Origin: an uncultured Clostridia bacterium
GTDB taxonomy: Bacteria; Bacillota; Clostridia; Christensenellales; Borkfalkiaceae
DNA: 64,000 nt
Direction of reading: 5' to 3'
Assembly: GCA_947625095.1 (NCBI GenBank)
Contig: CANQMX010000001.1
Location: 124,001-188,000, forward strand
Position numbers and translations under genes: made by a program. Below, one piece after another: positions 25,659 through 34,483 of this stretch. Numbering within the stretch: the first letter of the stretch is position 1; each line of letters opens with the position of its first letter. The notes beneath the pieces were generated by a model, which ran no database searches, was not told the origin of the DNA, and worked only from the letters and a program-made list of their open reading frames with translations.

Positions 25659-27674
25659 CTACGCGCCCTTTTTCGGCGCGGTTGTTGTCTTTGTCTCTGC
25701 GCTCTTCGGCGCAGTCGTCTTTGTTTGAACATTTCCCTCCGCAGGCTTGGGTGTAGCCGCGGGCTTGGGTGTAGCCGCGGGTTTCGGTGCAGCCGCAGCC
25801 GCAGGCTTGGGCGGAGGCGTTGCCGCCTTCTGCGCCGCCGCAGGTTTTGCCGCAGGCGCTTGCGGTTTCGCCGCAGTCGCGGGTTTGGTCGCCGTCGCAG
25901 GCGCAGTCGCGGGTTTGGGCGGGGGTTGCGGCGTGCGCGCCCTCACTTCGGCGCTCAAACTGCGGTACTCGTCCGATTTCTCCCCCCTCTTTCCGCGCAT
26001 CACGGCGCGGATATTGCCCGAGAACTCCTTTTTGAGGATCCTCTTCACATCCGTCCAATTCTTGCGCACCAGCCTGCCCAGCGTCTCGAACTCGTGTTCG
26101 AGGGCGTTGAAGCCCGCTTCCGTCGTAAAGTCGTCTGCGGGGGTCAAGAGGCCTCGCTCGCTCCGCACGGCGGTCAGCCGCGCCTTATAAACGGCAAGTT
26201 CGCGCTCCACGCTCTCCTGCGTCTTTTCGGCGGTCTTGCGTTTTTCGGTCTCCTCCTCCATGACGGCGCGGTTCTCGGCGAGGCGCGCGTCGCACTCGTC
26301 CTGCACGCGGGCGAGGTCCGCCCTTCTCGTCTCCTCTGCGCGGGCGAGCGCCTCTGCGCTCTCCTTTTTGAGGGCGGCCTCCGAGGCCGCACGTTCGCGC
26401 GTCATCTCCTCCACCTTTTGGCGGTGTTCCGCTTCGGCGCGCTTCATGTCCTCTTGGAGGGCGGCGTTCACATCGTTCAGTCTGTCTATCTCGGCGCGGA
26501 GCACCTTCCCCTCCGTCGTGAGGGTCTCCACGGTCTCCTTCAATTTCTCGATCTCGGCGCGCGCCTCTTTTAAGAGTTTGCTGTCCTTTTCGAGCGCCGC
26601 GTTGCGCTCCTCGAGCAAGAGGGCGTACTCTTCGATGCCCTTTCCCGTCTCGGCGACCCGCTTTTTGAGCTGGCGGATGGCCTCTGCGAGGGCGGCTTGG
26701 CGCGCCTCTTCGCGGCGGACTTCCTCCTTCTCGAACTCCTCCTGCAGGGCGTTTTCCACGCCCAGCCCGTACTTATACACGAGGAGGGAGGTGAGCAGCA
26801 TGGGCGCGGCGAGTTCTCTTGCGGCAGCCTCGCTCACGGGGTCGAGGGTCTTTACTTCGCGCTGGATGGTAAACCCGTCCCTGTCGTAGGCGAGGAGGAA
26901 TTCATACAGCGTCACGGCCTCCTTGAAGTTCTTATCCATGCGGAGGACGTTGGTCTTGGTGATCTTGGATTTTATCTTATCGACGCGGGAGACCTCAATC
27001 ATGAGGGGGGTCCGCATAAAGAACGCCACGCTCTGCTGGATCTTCTCGAGGCGGTCGATGTAATAGGCACATTCGGGGTCGGCGGAGGCGGCGAGCACGT
27101 CGTCCTGTTCGTCGGTGAAGTTCAACTCGTAGGTGAGTTTCCTCGTCGCCGTCACCACCTTCTTTTGGGCAGTGAGTTCGCCGCGGTACAGCCTGTAAGC
27201 GCGCAGGATGGACTCGTAGCGGTAGGTCACAAAGTCGCGGATGCGGCACAAAAGCAGGTACAAAAACCTGTTCTCGTACACGGTATAGTCGTTGAGCCGT
27301 TCCACCGTGTACAGTTTATCGGGGATGAGGTCGCCCTTCTCGGCCTCCTGTTTGCGCGAGATAAAGTCGCTGTGGCGGGAGAGGTGCTGCACCGATTCGC
27401 GCGAGACGTGCTTCACCTTCTCGATGGGCTGCACCTCGCCGTTGGAGCGGATGAATTGCCTATCCTCTTCAATGGCCTTGCCGATGTACACAAGCCCGCG
27501 CTCGATGGCAGCCACCCAATCCTCTTCGACGTGGCAGATGTTGTGCACGACGACGATCTTATCCGGCTCTCTCGCGTTTGCGATGGTGCCCTCCATGGCG
27601 GTCACGCCGTGGTGCTCGTCGAGTTGTTTGGAAAGATCGCGGAAGGCGCGATACAGCAGGTCTATCTGGTTCAT
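25659..27674 (-). CDS. DUF2357/McrC-like coiled-coil protein, no visible nuclease
   Basis: 671 residues, soluble. The N-terminal 300 residues resemble the DUF2357-type region found with McrB-like ATPases (LNDYTVYENRFLYLLLCRI around residue 127-145). This is my own pattern match, moderate certainty. Residues about 310-505 are a long coiled coil rich in Glu, Arg and Lys. A short conserved-looking block (530-575) precedes a low-complexity Pro/Ala/Lys tail of about 90 residues. No PD-(D/E)xK nuclease core is seen, unlike McrC. It lies between two AAA+ genes, 9 bases after the first and 25 before the second, so it is a likely adaptor or scaffold for them. AAGGGGGG precedes the ATG. Confidence 0.6.
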   Translation of the reverse strand: MNQIDLLYRAFRDLSKQLDEHHGVTAMEGTIANAREPDKIVVVHNICHVEEDWVAAIERGLVYIGKAIEEDRQFIRSNGEVQPIEKVKHVSRESVQHLSRHSDFISRKQEAEKGDLIPDKLYTVERLNDYTVYENRFLYLLLCRIRDFVTYRYESILRAYRLYRGELTAQKKVVTATRKLTYELNFTDEQDDVLAASADPECAYYIDRLEKIQQSVAFFMRTPLMIEVSRVDKIKSKITKTNVLRMDKNFKEAVTLYEFLLAYDRDGFTIQREVKTLDPVSEAAARELAAPMLLTSLLVYKYGLGVENALQEEFEKEEVRREEARQAALAEAIRQLKKRVAETGKGIEEYALLLEERNAALEKDSKLLKEARAEIEKLKETVETLTTEGKVLRAEIDRLNDVNAALQEDMKRAEAEHRQKVEEMTRERAASEAALKKESAEALARAEETRRADLARVQDECDARLAENRAVMEEETEKRKTAEKTQESVERELAVYKARLTAVRSERGLLTPADDFTTEAGFNALEHEFETLGRLVRKNWTDVKRILKKEFSGNIRAVMRGKRGEKSDEYRSLSAEVRARTPQPPPKPATAPATATKPATAAKPQAPAAKPAAAQKAATPPPKPAAAAAPKPAATPKPAATPKPAEGNVQTKTTAPKSAETKTTTAPKKGA

Positions 27675-27683
27675 GCGCCCCCC

Positions 27684-29012
27684 TTAGGTATTCCGCGCAA
27701 TGCGGCGCACGGTGCGCAGGCATCGCTTCATGCGCTCGGGGCCGAAGAGTTCGTTGAACATGGCGCACAGCGCTTCGAGTTCGGCGGCGCGGTAGGTGAG
27801 GTTCTGCGTCTCCAACTTGCGCAGCACCTTTTTGGCGAGGATGTCGTCCAGCGCGTCCAACTCCTCGCCGCCGCACGCAACGTACACGGGCAGGTAGATG
27901 GTGATCTGCCGCATGATACGGTTTCCGAACGCGATCCTGTAATTTTCGGCGAGGTAGGCGTCGATCTTGCGCAGTTTATCAAAGGTCTCGGGCGAGATCT
28001 TATACCCCCGCACCGCCCTTTGGGCGAGCCGCATAAACGTCCTTGCGGAAACGGGCAGCGGCTTTCTCACGGGCGCGGTAAAGGGTTCGGACTTGGTGTC
28101 GATGTTGAGGATCATCGCGCGGTCGTACACCTTGTCGGAGATGGCAAACGTCGAGTCGTCGTTGTTGGCCGTGCCGATGAACCACATATTCTGGGGCAGG
28201 CGCACCCTGCCGTTTTCGAGTTCGACGGGGTCGTCGGGCCAGCGGTCGGATACGACCTCCAACTTGCGCGATTCCGCCTTGGGCAGTTCGAGCAGGGATA
28301 GAAACTCGGCAAAATAGTACTCCACGCGGGCGATGTTCATCTCGTCGAGGATGGTCACATAGATGTCCTTGCGCCCGTTGGCCTCGTAAATTTTTTGCAG
28401 GAGCAGGGTCTCGTTGAACCGCTTGGTGAATTCGTTGTAGTAGCCCAACAGGTCGCTCCTCTCCTTCCACATGGGCTGGACGGGGATGACGGTGGAGGGA
28501 TTTCCGAGGAACTCCCCGAAGGCATAGGCGAGCGAAGTCTTGCCCGTACCGGACATACCCTGCAAAATAACGATGTGCGAGACGGCAAGCCCCGCGATGA
28601 ACTCGCGGATGGTGTCGATGTCGTAATACAGCCGCAGCGTCCCCGCGGCGAAGTTGCGGAAGGCGTCGCAGAACACTTTAAGGGAGATATTCTCCACAAA
28701 GGGTTTTGGCTGGTAGGTCTTTCGTTCCGCGTCGATGCGCTTCAACATATCGAAGCGGGAGGTCTGTTTTTCCCCCTTGTCGGCGGCCTCCTCCGTCTTT
28801 TCCACCGTCTTTTCCACCCGCCGCGAGAGCGAGGAAAAGCGGTGCTCGTTCACCATCACGGAGATGACGATGATGAGCATGAGCAGCACGATGGCGGCGA
28901 TGTAAATGACGATAAAGAGAGGCGACGTCAAAAATCCGAGAACGCCCTGCGCTCCCTCCGCCGCCGCGTCTGCCGCCGCTTGAGTTGTTTCTTCTTCCAG
29001 GAGTTCGATCAT
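27684..29012 (-). CDS. membrane-anchored McrB-like AAA+ ATPase (first paralog)
   Basis: 442 residues. A single N-terminal membrane segment (about 31-53, PLFIVIYIAAIVLLMLIIVI) precedes a charged helix and an AAA+ domain. Walker A is GMSGTGKTS (152-160), Walker B ILDEMN (221-226), sensor-1 GTANNDDS (280-287), and FGNRIMRQI (362-370) is the likely sensor-2/lid Arg. It shares most of these blocks with the AAA+ at 24170-25633. The start overlaps the previous stop (ATGA, 29009-29012), implying translational coupling to the GH3-like/pseudo-AAA protein. Expected to form a cytoplasmic ring at the membrane; the partner and substrate are not known. Confidence 0.78.
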   Translation of the reverse strand: MIELLEEETTQAAADAAAEGAQGVLGFLTSPLFIVIYIAAIVLLMLIIVISVMVNEHRFSSLSRRVEKTVEKTEEAADKGEKQTSRFDMLKRIDAERKTYQPKPFVENISLKVFCDAFRNFAAGTLRLYYDIDTIREFIAGLAVSHIVILQGMSGTGKTSLAYAFGEFLGNPSTVIPVQPMWKERSDLLGYYNEFTKRFNETLLLQKIYEANGRKDIYVTILDEMNIARVEYYFAEFLSLLELPKAESRKLEVVSDRWPDDPVELENGRVRLPQNMWFIGTANNDDSTFAISDKVYDRAMILNIDTKSEPFTAPVRKPLPVSARTFMRLAQRAVRGYKISPETFDKLRKIDAYLAENYRIAFGNRIMRQITIYLPVYVACGGEELDALDDILAKKVLRKLETQNLTYRAAELEALCAMFNELFGPERMKRCLRTVRRIARNT

Positions 29013-32000
29013 CGCTTTATCTTCCCGTCTCCCCTTGCGTCCAAAAATTCATTGCAGAGTTTGGTATTTTTTCCGAATATTTCCACGAGCGCGTCCGTCA
29101 GCGTGCCGTCGCAGAGGTCGGTGTCCCACACCTCGAAGAGCCACGGCAGGGCTTCGGCGGCAAGCGCACCGTCTATCGCGTCGTCGTCCTCCGCGCCGCA
29201 CGCCGAAAGCACGGCGGCGTGGATCTCCGTCTTGACCCACAGGATATTCCCGACGTGCGCCGAGCGGCACCGCTCCGTCAGCCCGTCCACGTTCTTCCAC
29301 GCCATCTCGCCGAGGGGATACTCATCGCGCACGTTGTGCCGCATGGCGGTAAAGCGGTCGAAGCCCACCGACTGCACCACGCTCTTGCGCTCCAAAACGG
29401 CGCACTCGCTGCACCGCGGCAGCAGGATGGCGGCGACTTCGGAGATGGAAGCGGGGATCGCGCCGAGGTCTTTCTCCTCCACTTCGGCGACGATGCGCAA
29501 ATTCTGCGGAAGCACGCAGTCCGTACCGTCGGGCAGGGGGAGGGAGGCCCTCCTTCTTGCGATGCAGTCCGCCACCGTCTCGAACACCTTTCCGAGGCGG
29601 GAGGCCTCGGCATGGCGCAGCACCGCGATGTGCAGGAACGCGGGTTCGCGCGCGCACGCTTCGAGCGCCTGCGTCAGCGCCGTCTCGTGGTAGGTGCGCT
29701 CGTTGGTTTTCCACTGCGTAAAGAGGTCGCTGCTCTGCGTGTACTGTTCGGCGTTGTCGATGTAGGGCTTCTTGCCGAAGTACTCGGCGACCGCGCCCAT
29801 GAGCGCCGCCCCCATGCCGTAGGGCACGATGATGAGTTGGGCGGCGGCAACGGCGGCAAACACGCCGCGCATGGTGTTCTCCTCGGGGTCGAACCCGCGC
29901 TCCTTCACATACAGCGTGCCGTCGCGCAACATCTCCGCGAAGGTGAGTTCCTTGTCAAAGTATTGAATGGGATCTTCGGGCGCGACCTCCTCCGCCTCCG
30001 CCCTCGCCTCGTCCGCGGCGCGGAAGGCCTCCTCGAACGCGGCGTCCGGAAGTTTCGTCTCGGGCTTTGCCTGCGTAAAGTAATACTTCTGCCAGCTGTT
30101 CGCACCGCTCTTGCTCTTCACGAGGACGTGCTCGGTGATGGCGGCAACAATGGCCATGAGCGGCGTTCCGAGGGCGATGCACGAAAGAACAGTCATCACC
30201 AAGGTCTCCGTGTCCCCCTTGACGCTCCCGCGGATCATCATGATGCCGAGCACAAGGCAGGCAAGCAGCATGGGCAGGCACACGATGAGCGCCCCCGTCC
30301 GGACGTGCGAAAGGCGGCGTCGGTTGAAACTTCCGAGGAGGGGCACGATGGCGAGCATGAGCACGGCCAACCCGTACACCCCCCACTTCACCGCCTCTAT
30401 GTCGAGGCTGGCGACGAGGGCGTAGTCCAGAAGATAGGCGCAGATGTACACCGTAAAGAGCATGAAGAAGAGCACGGCGGAGATGGGGAAAACCCACAGC
30501 GCGGCGCGGCGCAGGTGGTGCAGGGGCTTGGGCACGCCCTCCTCGGGGTGCAGCCCCACGCGGCTGTGCGAAGCGGGGCTTTCGTCGCGCACGAACGGGC
30601 CGTCGGGGAAGTAGTCCGCGGGGTGGATCTCCGTAGCGGGCTTGCGCTTGACCCCGGGCAGGCTGCGCTTGCCTTGCAGGCGCACCTCCTGCGCGTTGGC
30701 GCACACGTAGATGGTATACGTCCCCGCCTCCACGTTGTCGGTGAGGGTGACGGGGTCGTATGTCGCGTAGTCGGCGGGCGTCAGCGTGACGGTCGCCTTC
30801 TTGCTCTCGCCCGGTTTGAGGGCGAACTTGCACACCGCTTTCAAGCGTTTTCTGGGTTGGAAGGTCGTATCCGTCGGCGCGCCGATATAAATTTGCGCGA
30901 CCTCGTAGCCGAAGCGGCTTCCCGTGTTGCGCACGGTGAAGGAAATTTTATCGCCGTTCACGGAGAGTCCCGAATAGGCGAATTTGGTGTAGGAAAGCCC
31001 GAACCCGAAGGGATAGCGCACCCTCTCGCGGGCGGTATCATATCTGAGATACCCCACAAATCCGCCCACGCGAAGCCTTCCCGCGTCGCGCTCCTCGCAC
31101 AGTTTTTTGAAGTAGGCGTCCCCGTTGTCGTAGGCGGTCCTCGTGAGCCTGCCGCCGGGAGCGGCCTCGCCCGTGAGCACGCGCGCGAGGGCTTCCGCCG
31201 CATAGCGTCCGTCCGCGGGCGCGATGAGTAGGGCGTCCAGCACACTGTCGAACGAGAGGTCGGCGGGCATATCGCCGCACACGATGCCCACAATGCGCTT
31301 GCCCGTCTTTTTGATGGCCTGCAACAGGGCGATGCGGTTGGCGGGCATCGTCAGGCTTCTGCCCGTCTCGTCGGGGTAGAGGAAGGCGAGCACCACGTCC
31401 GCGCCCCCCGCCGCCCGCACGGCCTCGGGGATGAGCGCGTCGCTGCGCGCCGTCTGGCGCTCGTACCCGCGCGCGCGCCCGCGCAGAGTGAACCTGCTCG
31501 CAAACGCGGAGAGGTCGGCGTAGGCCTCCCCCACCACGGCAACGCGCGTCCCCTTCGCAAGCGGGAGGATGCGCTGATTTTTGAGTAAAACGATGCTCGC
31601 AACGGCCATCACCTTGCGCGCCACGTCGCTGTCGGGGATGTTCGCGGGCATCCGCTTTGCCACTTTCATCGCAAAGTCTATCACTTCGCCCGCCGCCTCG
31701 TCGAGTTTTCTCTCGTCGAGCGCCGTCCCGTCGCGCACCGCGTCCAGAAGGTCGCGCTCGCTGATGCTCCCCTCCGCGCGGTATTGTTTGAGCTGTTCAT
31801 ACCGCCTCGACGCCCGCTCCAAAGGAATGGCCGCCCCGCCGAGCGAGACCTTCCCGCGCAGCAGCGTCAGTGCCGAGGAGTTGGCGGCAACGCCGTCGCC
31901 CACGGCGAACGTGTCGCCGAAATATCCGTTCTGCACGTCGTTGAACAGCGCGCGGTTGGTATCGGGGTAGCCGTTCGAAAGGCGGTTGGGCGCAAGGAAC

Positions 32001-32500
32001 ACGGCCTCGCACCGTGCCCGCGCGGCGGTGAGGAAGGGTCGTTCCACAAGGTCGCGCACCGCGCCCGCGTCCTCGCGGCGGTCGAGGTAGGCGATGTCCC
32101 CCTCGTCCATGGAGAGGGCGGAAAGCCCCACCGCCATGCCCGTCGCGTGCACCGCGCTCGCAATGGAGGCGCCGATGAGGCCGTTCAGCCCCGCGTCCTC
32201 CGAAAGCCCCGTCGCATAGGGATTGGTCGCCGCCTTCAAGTCGGGGGTGACGAACAGTTTTTTGCCCGCCTTGGCTGCCTCCGAGGCAAGTTCCCTCGTC
32301 ATGCGGCCGATGAGCGCGGGGTCGAAGGAGCGCGCGGCGGAGGCATAGGAGACCCCCTTTTCGTTCGCGAGGTCGTCTAAATACACCCGTCCCACGGCGG
32401 GGATGCCCGCCTGCACGAGGCCTTCGTCCCCCAGCCCGGAGGCGACGAGCGCCACCTTGCGGAGCGGGTCGAGTTGTCCGAGAATGTCGTTATGCTTCAT
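29009..32500 (-). CDS. GH3-like domain, four membrane helices and a catalytically dead AAA+ domain
   Basis: 1163 residues. Residues about 1-620 resemble glycoside hydrolase family 3: a degenerate barrel, a Rossmann-like region (RVAVVGEAYADL), the strong GH3 signature YPFGFGLSYTKFAYSGL near 497 and an Fn3-like end. The usual KH and SDW motifs are lost or altered; AVGDGVAA near 202 may hold the nucleophile Asp. There is no signal peptide. Four membrane segments lie at about 666-690, 706-722, 736-756 and 768-790. Residues about 850-1163 align by eye with the two AAA+ genes next door, but Walker A is GMGAALMGA, Walker B is AVLRHAE, and sensor-1 TANNDD is AEVEEKD, so ATP hydrolysis is unlikely. 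It overlaps both neighbours. Confidence 0.7.
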   Translation of the reverse strand: MKHNDILGQLDPLRKVALVASGLGDEGLVQAGIPAVGRVYLDDLANEKGVSYASAARSFDPALIGRMTRELASEAAKAGKKLFVTPDLKAATNPYATGLSEDAGLNGLIGASIASAVHATGMAVGLSALSMDEGDIAYLDRREDAGAVRDLVERPFLTAARARCEAVFLAPNRLSNGYPDTNRALFNDVQNGYFGDTFAVGDGVAANSSALTLLRGKVSLGGAAIPLERASRRYEQLKQYRAEGSISERDLLDAVRDGTALDERKLDEAAGEVIDFAMKVAKRMPANIPDSDVARKVMAVASIVLLKNQRILPLAKGTRVAVVGEAYADLSAFASRFTLRGRARGYERQTARSDALIPEAVRAAGGADVVLAFLYPDETGRSLTMPANRIALLQAIKKTGKRIVGIVCGDMPADLSFDSVLDALLIAPADGRYAAEALARVLTGEAAPGGRLTRTAYDNGDAYFKKLCEERDAGRLRVGGFVGYLRYDTARERVRYPFGFGLSYTKFAYSGLSVNGDKISFTVRNTGSRFGYEVAQIYIGAPTDTTFQPRKRLKAVCKFALKPGESKKATVTLTPADYATYDPVTLTDNVEAGTYTIYVCANAQEVRLQGKRSLPGVKRKPATEIHPADYFPDGPFVRDESPASHSRVGLHPEEGVPKPLHHLRRAALWVFPISAVLFFMLFTVYICAYLLDYALVASLDIEAVKWGVYGLAVLMLAIVPLLGSFNRRRLSHVRTGALIVCLPMLLACLVLGIMMIRGSVKGDTETLVMTVLSCIALGTPLMAIVAAITEHVLVKSKSGANSWQKYYFTQAKPETKLPDAAFEEAFRAADEARAEAEEVAPEDPIQYFDKELTFAEMLRDGTLYVKERGFDPEENTMRGVFAAVAAAQLIIVPYGMGAALMGAVAEYFGKKPYIDNAEQYTQSSDLFTQWKTNERTYHETALTQALEACAREPAFLHIAVLRHAEASRLGKVFETVADCIARRRASLPLPDGTDCVLPQNLRIVAEVEEKDLGAIPASISEVAAILLPRCSECAVLERKSVVQSVGFDRFTAMRHNVRDEYPLGEMAWKNVDGLTERCRSAHVGNILWVKTEIHAAVLSACGAEDDDAIDGALAAEALPWLFEVWDTDLCDGTLTDALVEIFGKNTKLCNEFLDARGDGKIKR

Positions 32501-33101
32501 AGTCTGTTCGCTCGCTCCTTCCTATCTCCGCCACGATTTGCGTCTCCGCCTCCGCGGTGGGCAATTCCACGATCTTGTCAAAGAATTTCAGCCGCCACGC
32601 GATGACCGCGACGCCCGCGGCGACCACGAACACGGCGGCGACGGCCAGCCAGACGTACCACTTGCGCCGTTTGGAGGCAGAGTACGCGGGCTTGGGCGCA
32701 AACGAGAGCGTCCGCTCCGTCTGAACGGGCGCGGGCACGTGCCCGTACTTCAAATTCACGCCGCCCTTTACGAATTCGTACTCGTATTCGTCGGAAAACA
32801 CGGCCATCACTTCCACGTCCACCGCGGCGCAGTCCCCGCTCACGGCGACGTCCGCGACCGCAAACTCCTTTCCGCTCTCGGCGAACAGTCCCTCGCGCTC
32901 GATCGCGCGTTCGGCGAGCACGTTTCCGTCGCCGTCTCTTTCCTTCAAGCGGAAGCGCACCCCCGTCACGCCAACTTCGCCCGCGTTGAAAAAGCGGATG
33001 GCGACCTTTCTCTCCTCCCCGCCGAACAGCACATAGCGGCAGGGATAGACGGGGAAGCCCCCGGGGAAGGGCAGGCGCACCGCAACCGTTTCGTCCGTCA
33101 T
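32490..33101 (-). CDS. single-pass membrane protein of unknown family
   Basis: 203 residues, second gene of the operon. Residues 1-115 look like a beta-sandwich (PFPGGFPVYPCRYVLFGGEERKV...VRFRLKERDGDG). After a linker, one membrane helix follows at about 153-173 (WYVWLAVAAVFVVAAGVAVIAW), flanked by KRRK. Without a signal peptide the large domain is probably cytoplasmic. The ORF track extends far upstream; the ATG at 33101 overlaps the preceding stop (ATGA) and has AAGGAGGGG upstream. It overlaps the following gene by 11 bases. Not recognised; tight coupling suggests a structural subunit of the same complex. Confidence 0.65.
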   Translation of the reverse strand: MTDETVAVRLPFPGGFPVYPCRYVLFGGEERKVAIRFFNAGEVGVTGVRFRLKERDGDGNVLAERAIEREGLFAESGKEFAVADVAVSGDCAAVDVEVMAVFSDEYEYEFVKGGVNLKYGHVPAPVQTERTLSFAPKPAYSASKRRKWYVWLAVAAVFVVAAGVAVIAWRLKFFDKIVELPTAEAETQIVAEIGRSERTDYEA

Positions 33102-33823
33102 GTTTCCCCTCCTTTGCGCATGGAAAAGAAGCGCACGAGCTCGACCGCGCCGATGAGCGCCGCCGAGGCGAGCGCCCCCAGCCCCAACAATTCCGCCCAC
33201 GTCGCAACGGAGAAGCCCATAGTCGCCGTAAACGCGTCGACGAGGCGCAGATACACCGTCACGCCGACCCAAAGGAGGAGGTCGGTGAGGAGGGCCGCCA
33301 CAAGGCAGAGGACGGCGAGCCACAGGCCGAAGCGCAGGTTAAAGGGGTTGCGCTCGGCGCGCAGCGGGGTATCGTCCGCGCAGATCATGCGCAGGGAGAT
33401 GTAGTCGGTATTTTTGGGCAGGCGGGTGATGTGTGTCTCCGCGCCGTCGTTGAATTTTTCCTTGACGTGAAGGATGTTCACGATGTTATTGGCGGCATTG
33501 TAGACGACGATCTCGTACTTGACGAAGGCGACGAGGCGGTTCCACTCGCCGCAGAAGTAGAGGCCCTTTGCGTCCTTTGCGATGCGGTACGATTTGATGT
33601 AGGGTCTGACGGAGGGCGCGGTCTCGAACCACACGACGTCCCCGTTCTCGTCCGTGCCGCGGGCGACGGGTTTATCGGTGACGGGGATGGCGGCGGCGCG
33701 CACTTTCAGCATGAGGCGCGGCAAAAAGATGACCGTGATGCAGATCACGGCGCCCAAACCGATCGCGAGCCAAGCGACCCAAAAAATCATTGCGCCAATC
33801 GAGCTTGAGTCGATAAAGTCCAT
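33098..33823 (-). CDS. three-helix membrane protein, first gene of the eight-gene operon
   Basis: 241 residues. Membrane segments lie at about 11-33, 164-190 and 207-232. Between the first two is a soluble domain (35-160) with alternating strands (GLYFCGEWNRLVAFVKYEIVVYN). No family recognised. The start at 33823 is only 6 bases after a good -10 box, and no ribosome binding site is present, so the mRNA is probably leaderless. The stop overlaps the next start. Its position at the head of the operon and its membrane character suggest a partner of the ATPases. Confidence 0.65.
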   Translation of the reverse strand: MDFIDSSSIGAMIFWVAWLAIGLGAVICITVIFLPRLMLKVRAAAIPVTDKPVARGTDENGDVVWFETAPSVRPYIKSYRIAKDAKGLYFCGEWNRLVAFVKYEIVVYNAANNIVNILHVKEKFNDGAETHITRLPKNTDYISLRMICADDTPLRAERNPFNLRFGLWLAVLCLVAALLTDLLLWVGVTVYLRLVDAFTATMGFSVATWAELLGLGALASAALIGAVELVRFFSMRKGGET

Positions 33824-33829
33824 GCGATG

Positions 33830-33859
33830 AGTATATCATACTCGCGCGCGCGATGTCAA
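33830..33859 (-). promoter_or_regulatory. promoter of the eight-gene operon, leaderless configuration
   Basis: TTGACA, 18 bases, TGA-TATACT (extended -10) on the minus strand, then 6 bases and the ATG. GAGTAT-gat-ATACTC forms a dyad across the -10. No other promoter of this quality is seen within the operon. Confidence 0.75.
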
Positions 33860-34198
33860 CGAAAATCGCGCCCGCGCGCCCGCGCAAATTGCAGAAATTT
33901 TTTCCACCCCTCCCCTCTCATTTTCCCCACTATTGTCATGTCGAGCGTAGTCGAGACATCTCTACCTCATCCTCCTCATACCGAGGCGTAGCCGCCCCGC
34001 GCGCACTATTGTCTACTAAGCGCGGCACGAGCCGTAGGCGAAGTAGACATCTCTACCTCATCCTCCTCATACCGAGGCGTAGTCGCCCCGCCCGCACTAT
34101 TTTCGACCAAGGGCGGCACGAGCCGTAGGCGAAGTAGACATCTCTACCTCATCCTCCTCATACCGAACGTCTGCCGCAGGCGGTGGTGGGGAGGCGTC

Positions 34199-34236
34199 CT
34201 CATACCGAGTTTGCGCTCTGCGCAAACGAGTGTATC
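34199..34236 (-). repeat. hairpin-core element, core GTTTGCGC
   Basis: CTCATACCGA...GAGTGTATC (inverted flanks) enclose GTTTGCGC-tct-GCGCAAAC. The same core occurs at 38532 and 39217. Confidence 0.75.
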
Positions 34237-34404
34237 TTGCCTGCCCCCTTTGAAGGGGGCGGGTGGCGCGGCTTTGCCGCGTCAGGTGGGGGTTGCCCTC
34301 ACCCCCTCACCCCCCTCATCCCGCCCCGCAAGGCCTACCCTCCTTTGGAGGGGAGGCTCCGCCGCAGGCGGTGGTGGGGAGGCACGCCCCCACCCTCTCA
34401 TCCC

Positions 34405-34460
34405 CTCATACCGAACGCGCCGCCGCGCTCCATGGGAGCGCGGCGGCGCGTGAGTGTATC
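34405..34460 (-). repeat. hairpin-core element, 17-bp GC-only-like core
   Basis: The same flanks enclose a perfect 17-bp inverted repeat (34415-34431 with 34435-34451) with a 3-base loop. The core is unrelated to those of the other copies. Confidence 0.75.
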
Positions 34461-34483
34461 TTCCCCCAAACGCAGTCCGTCTC

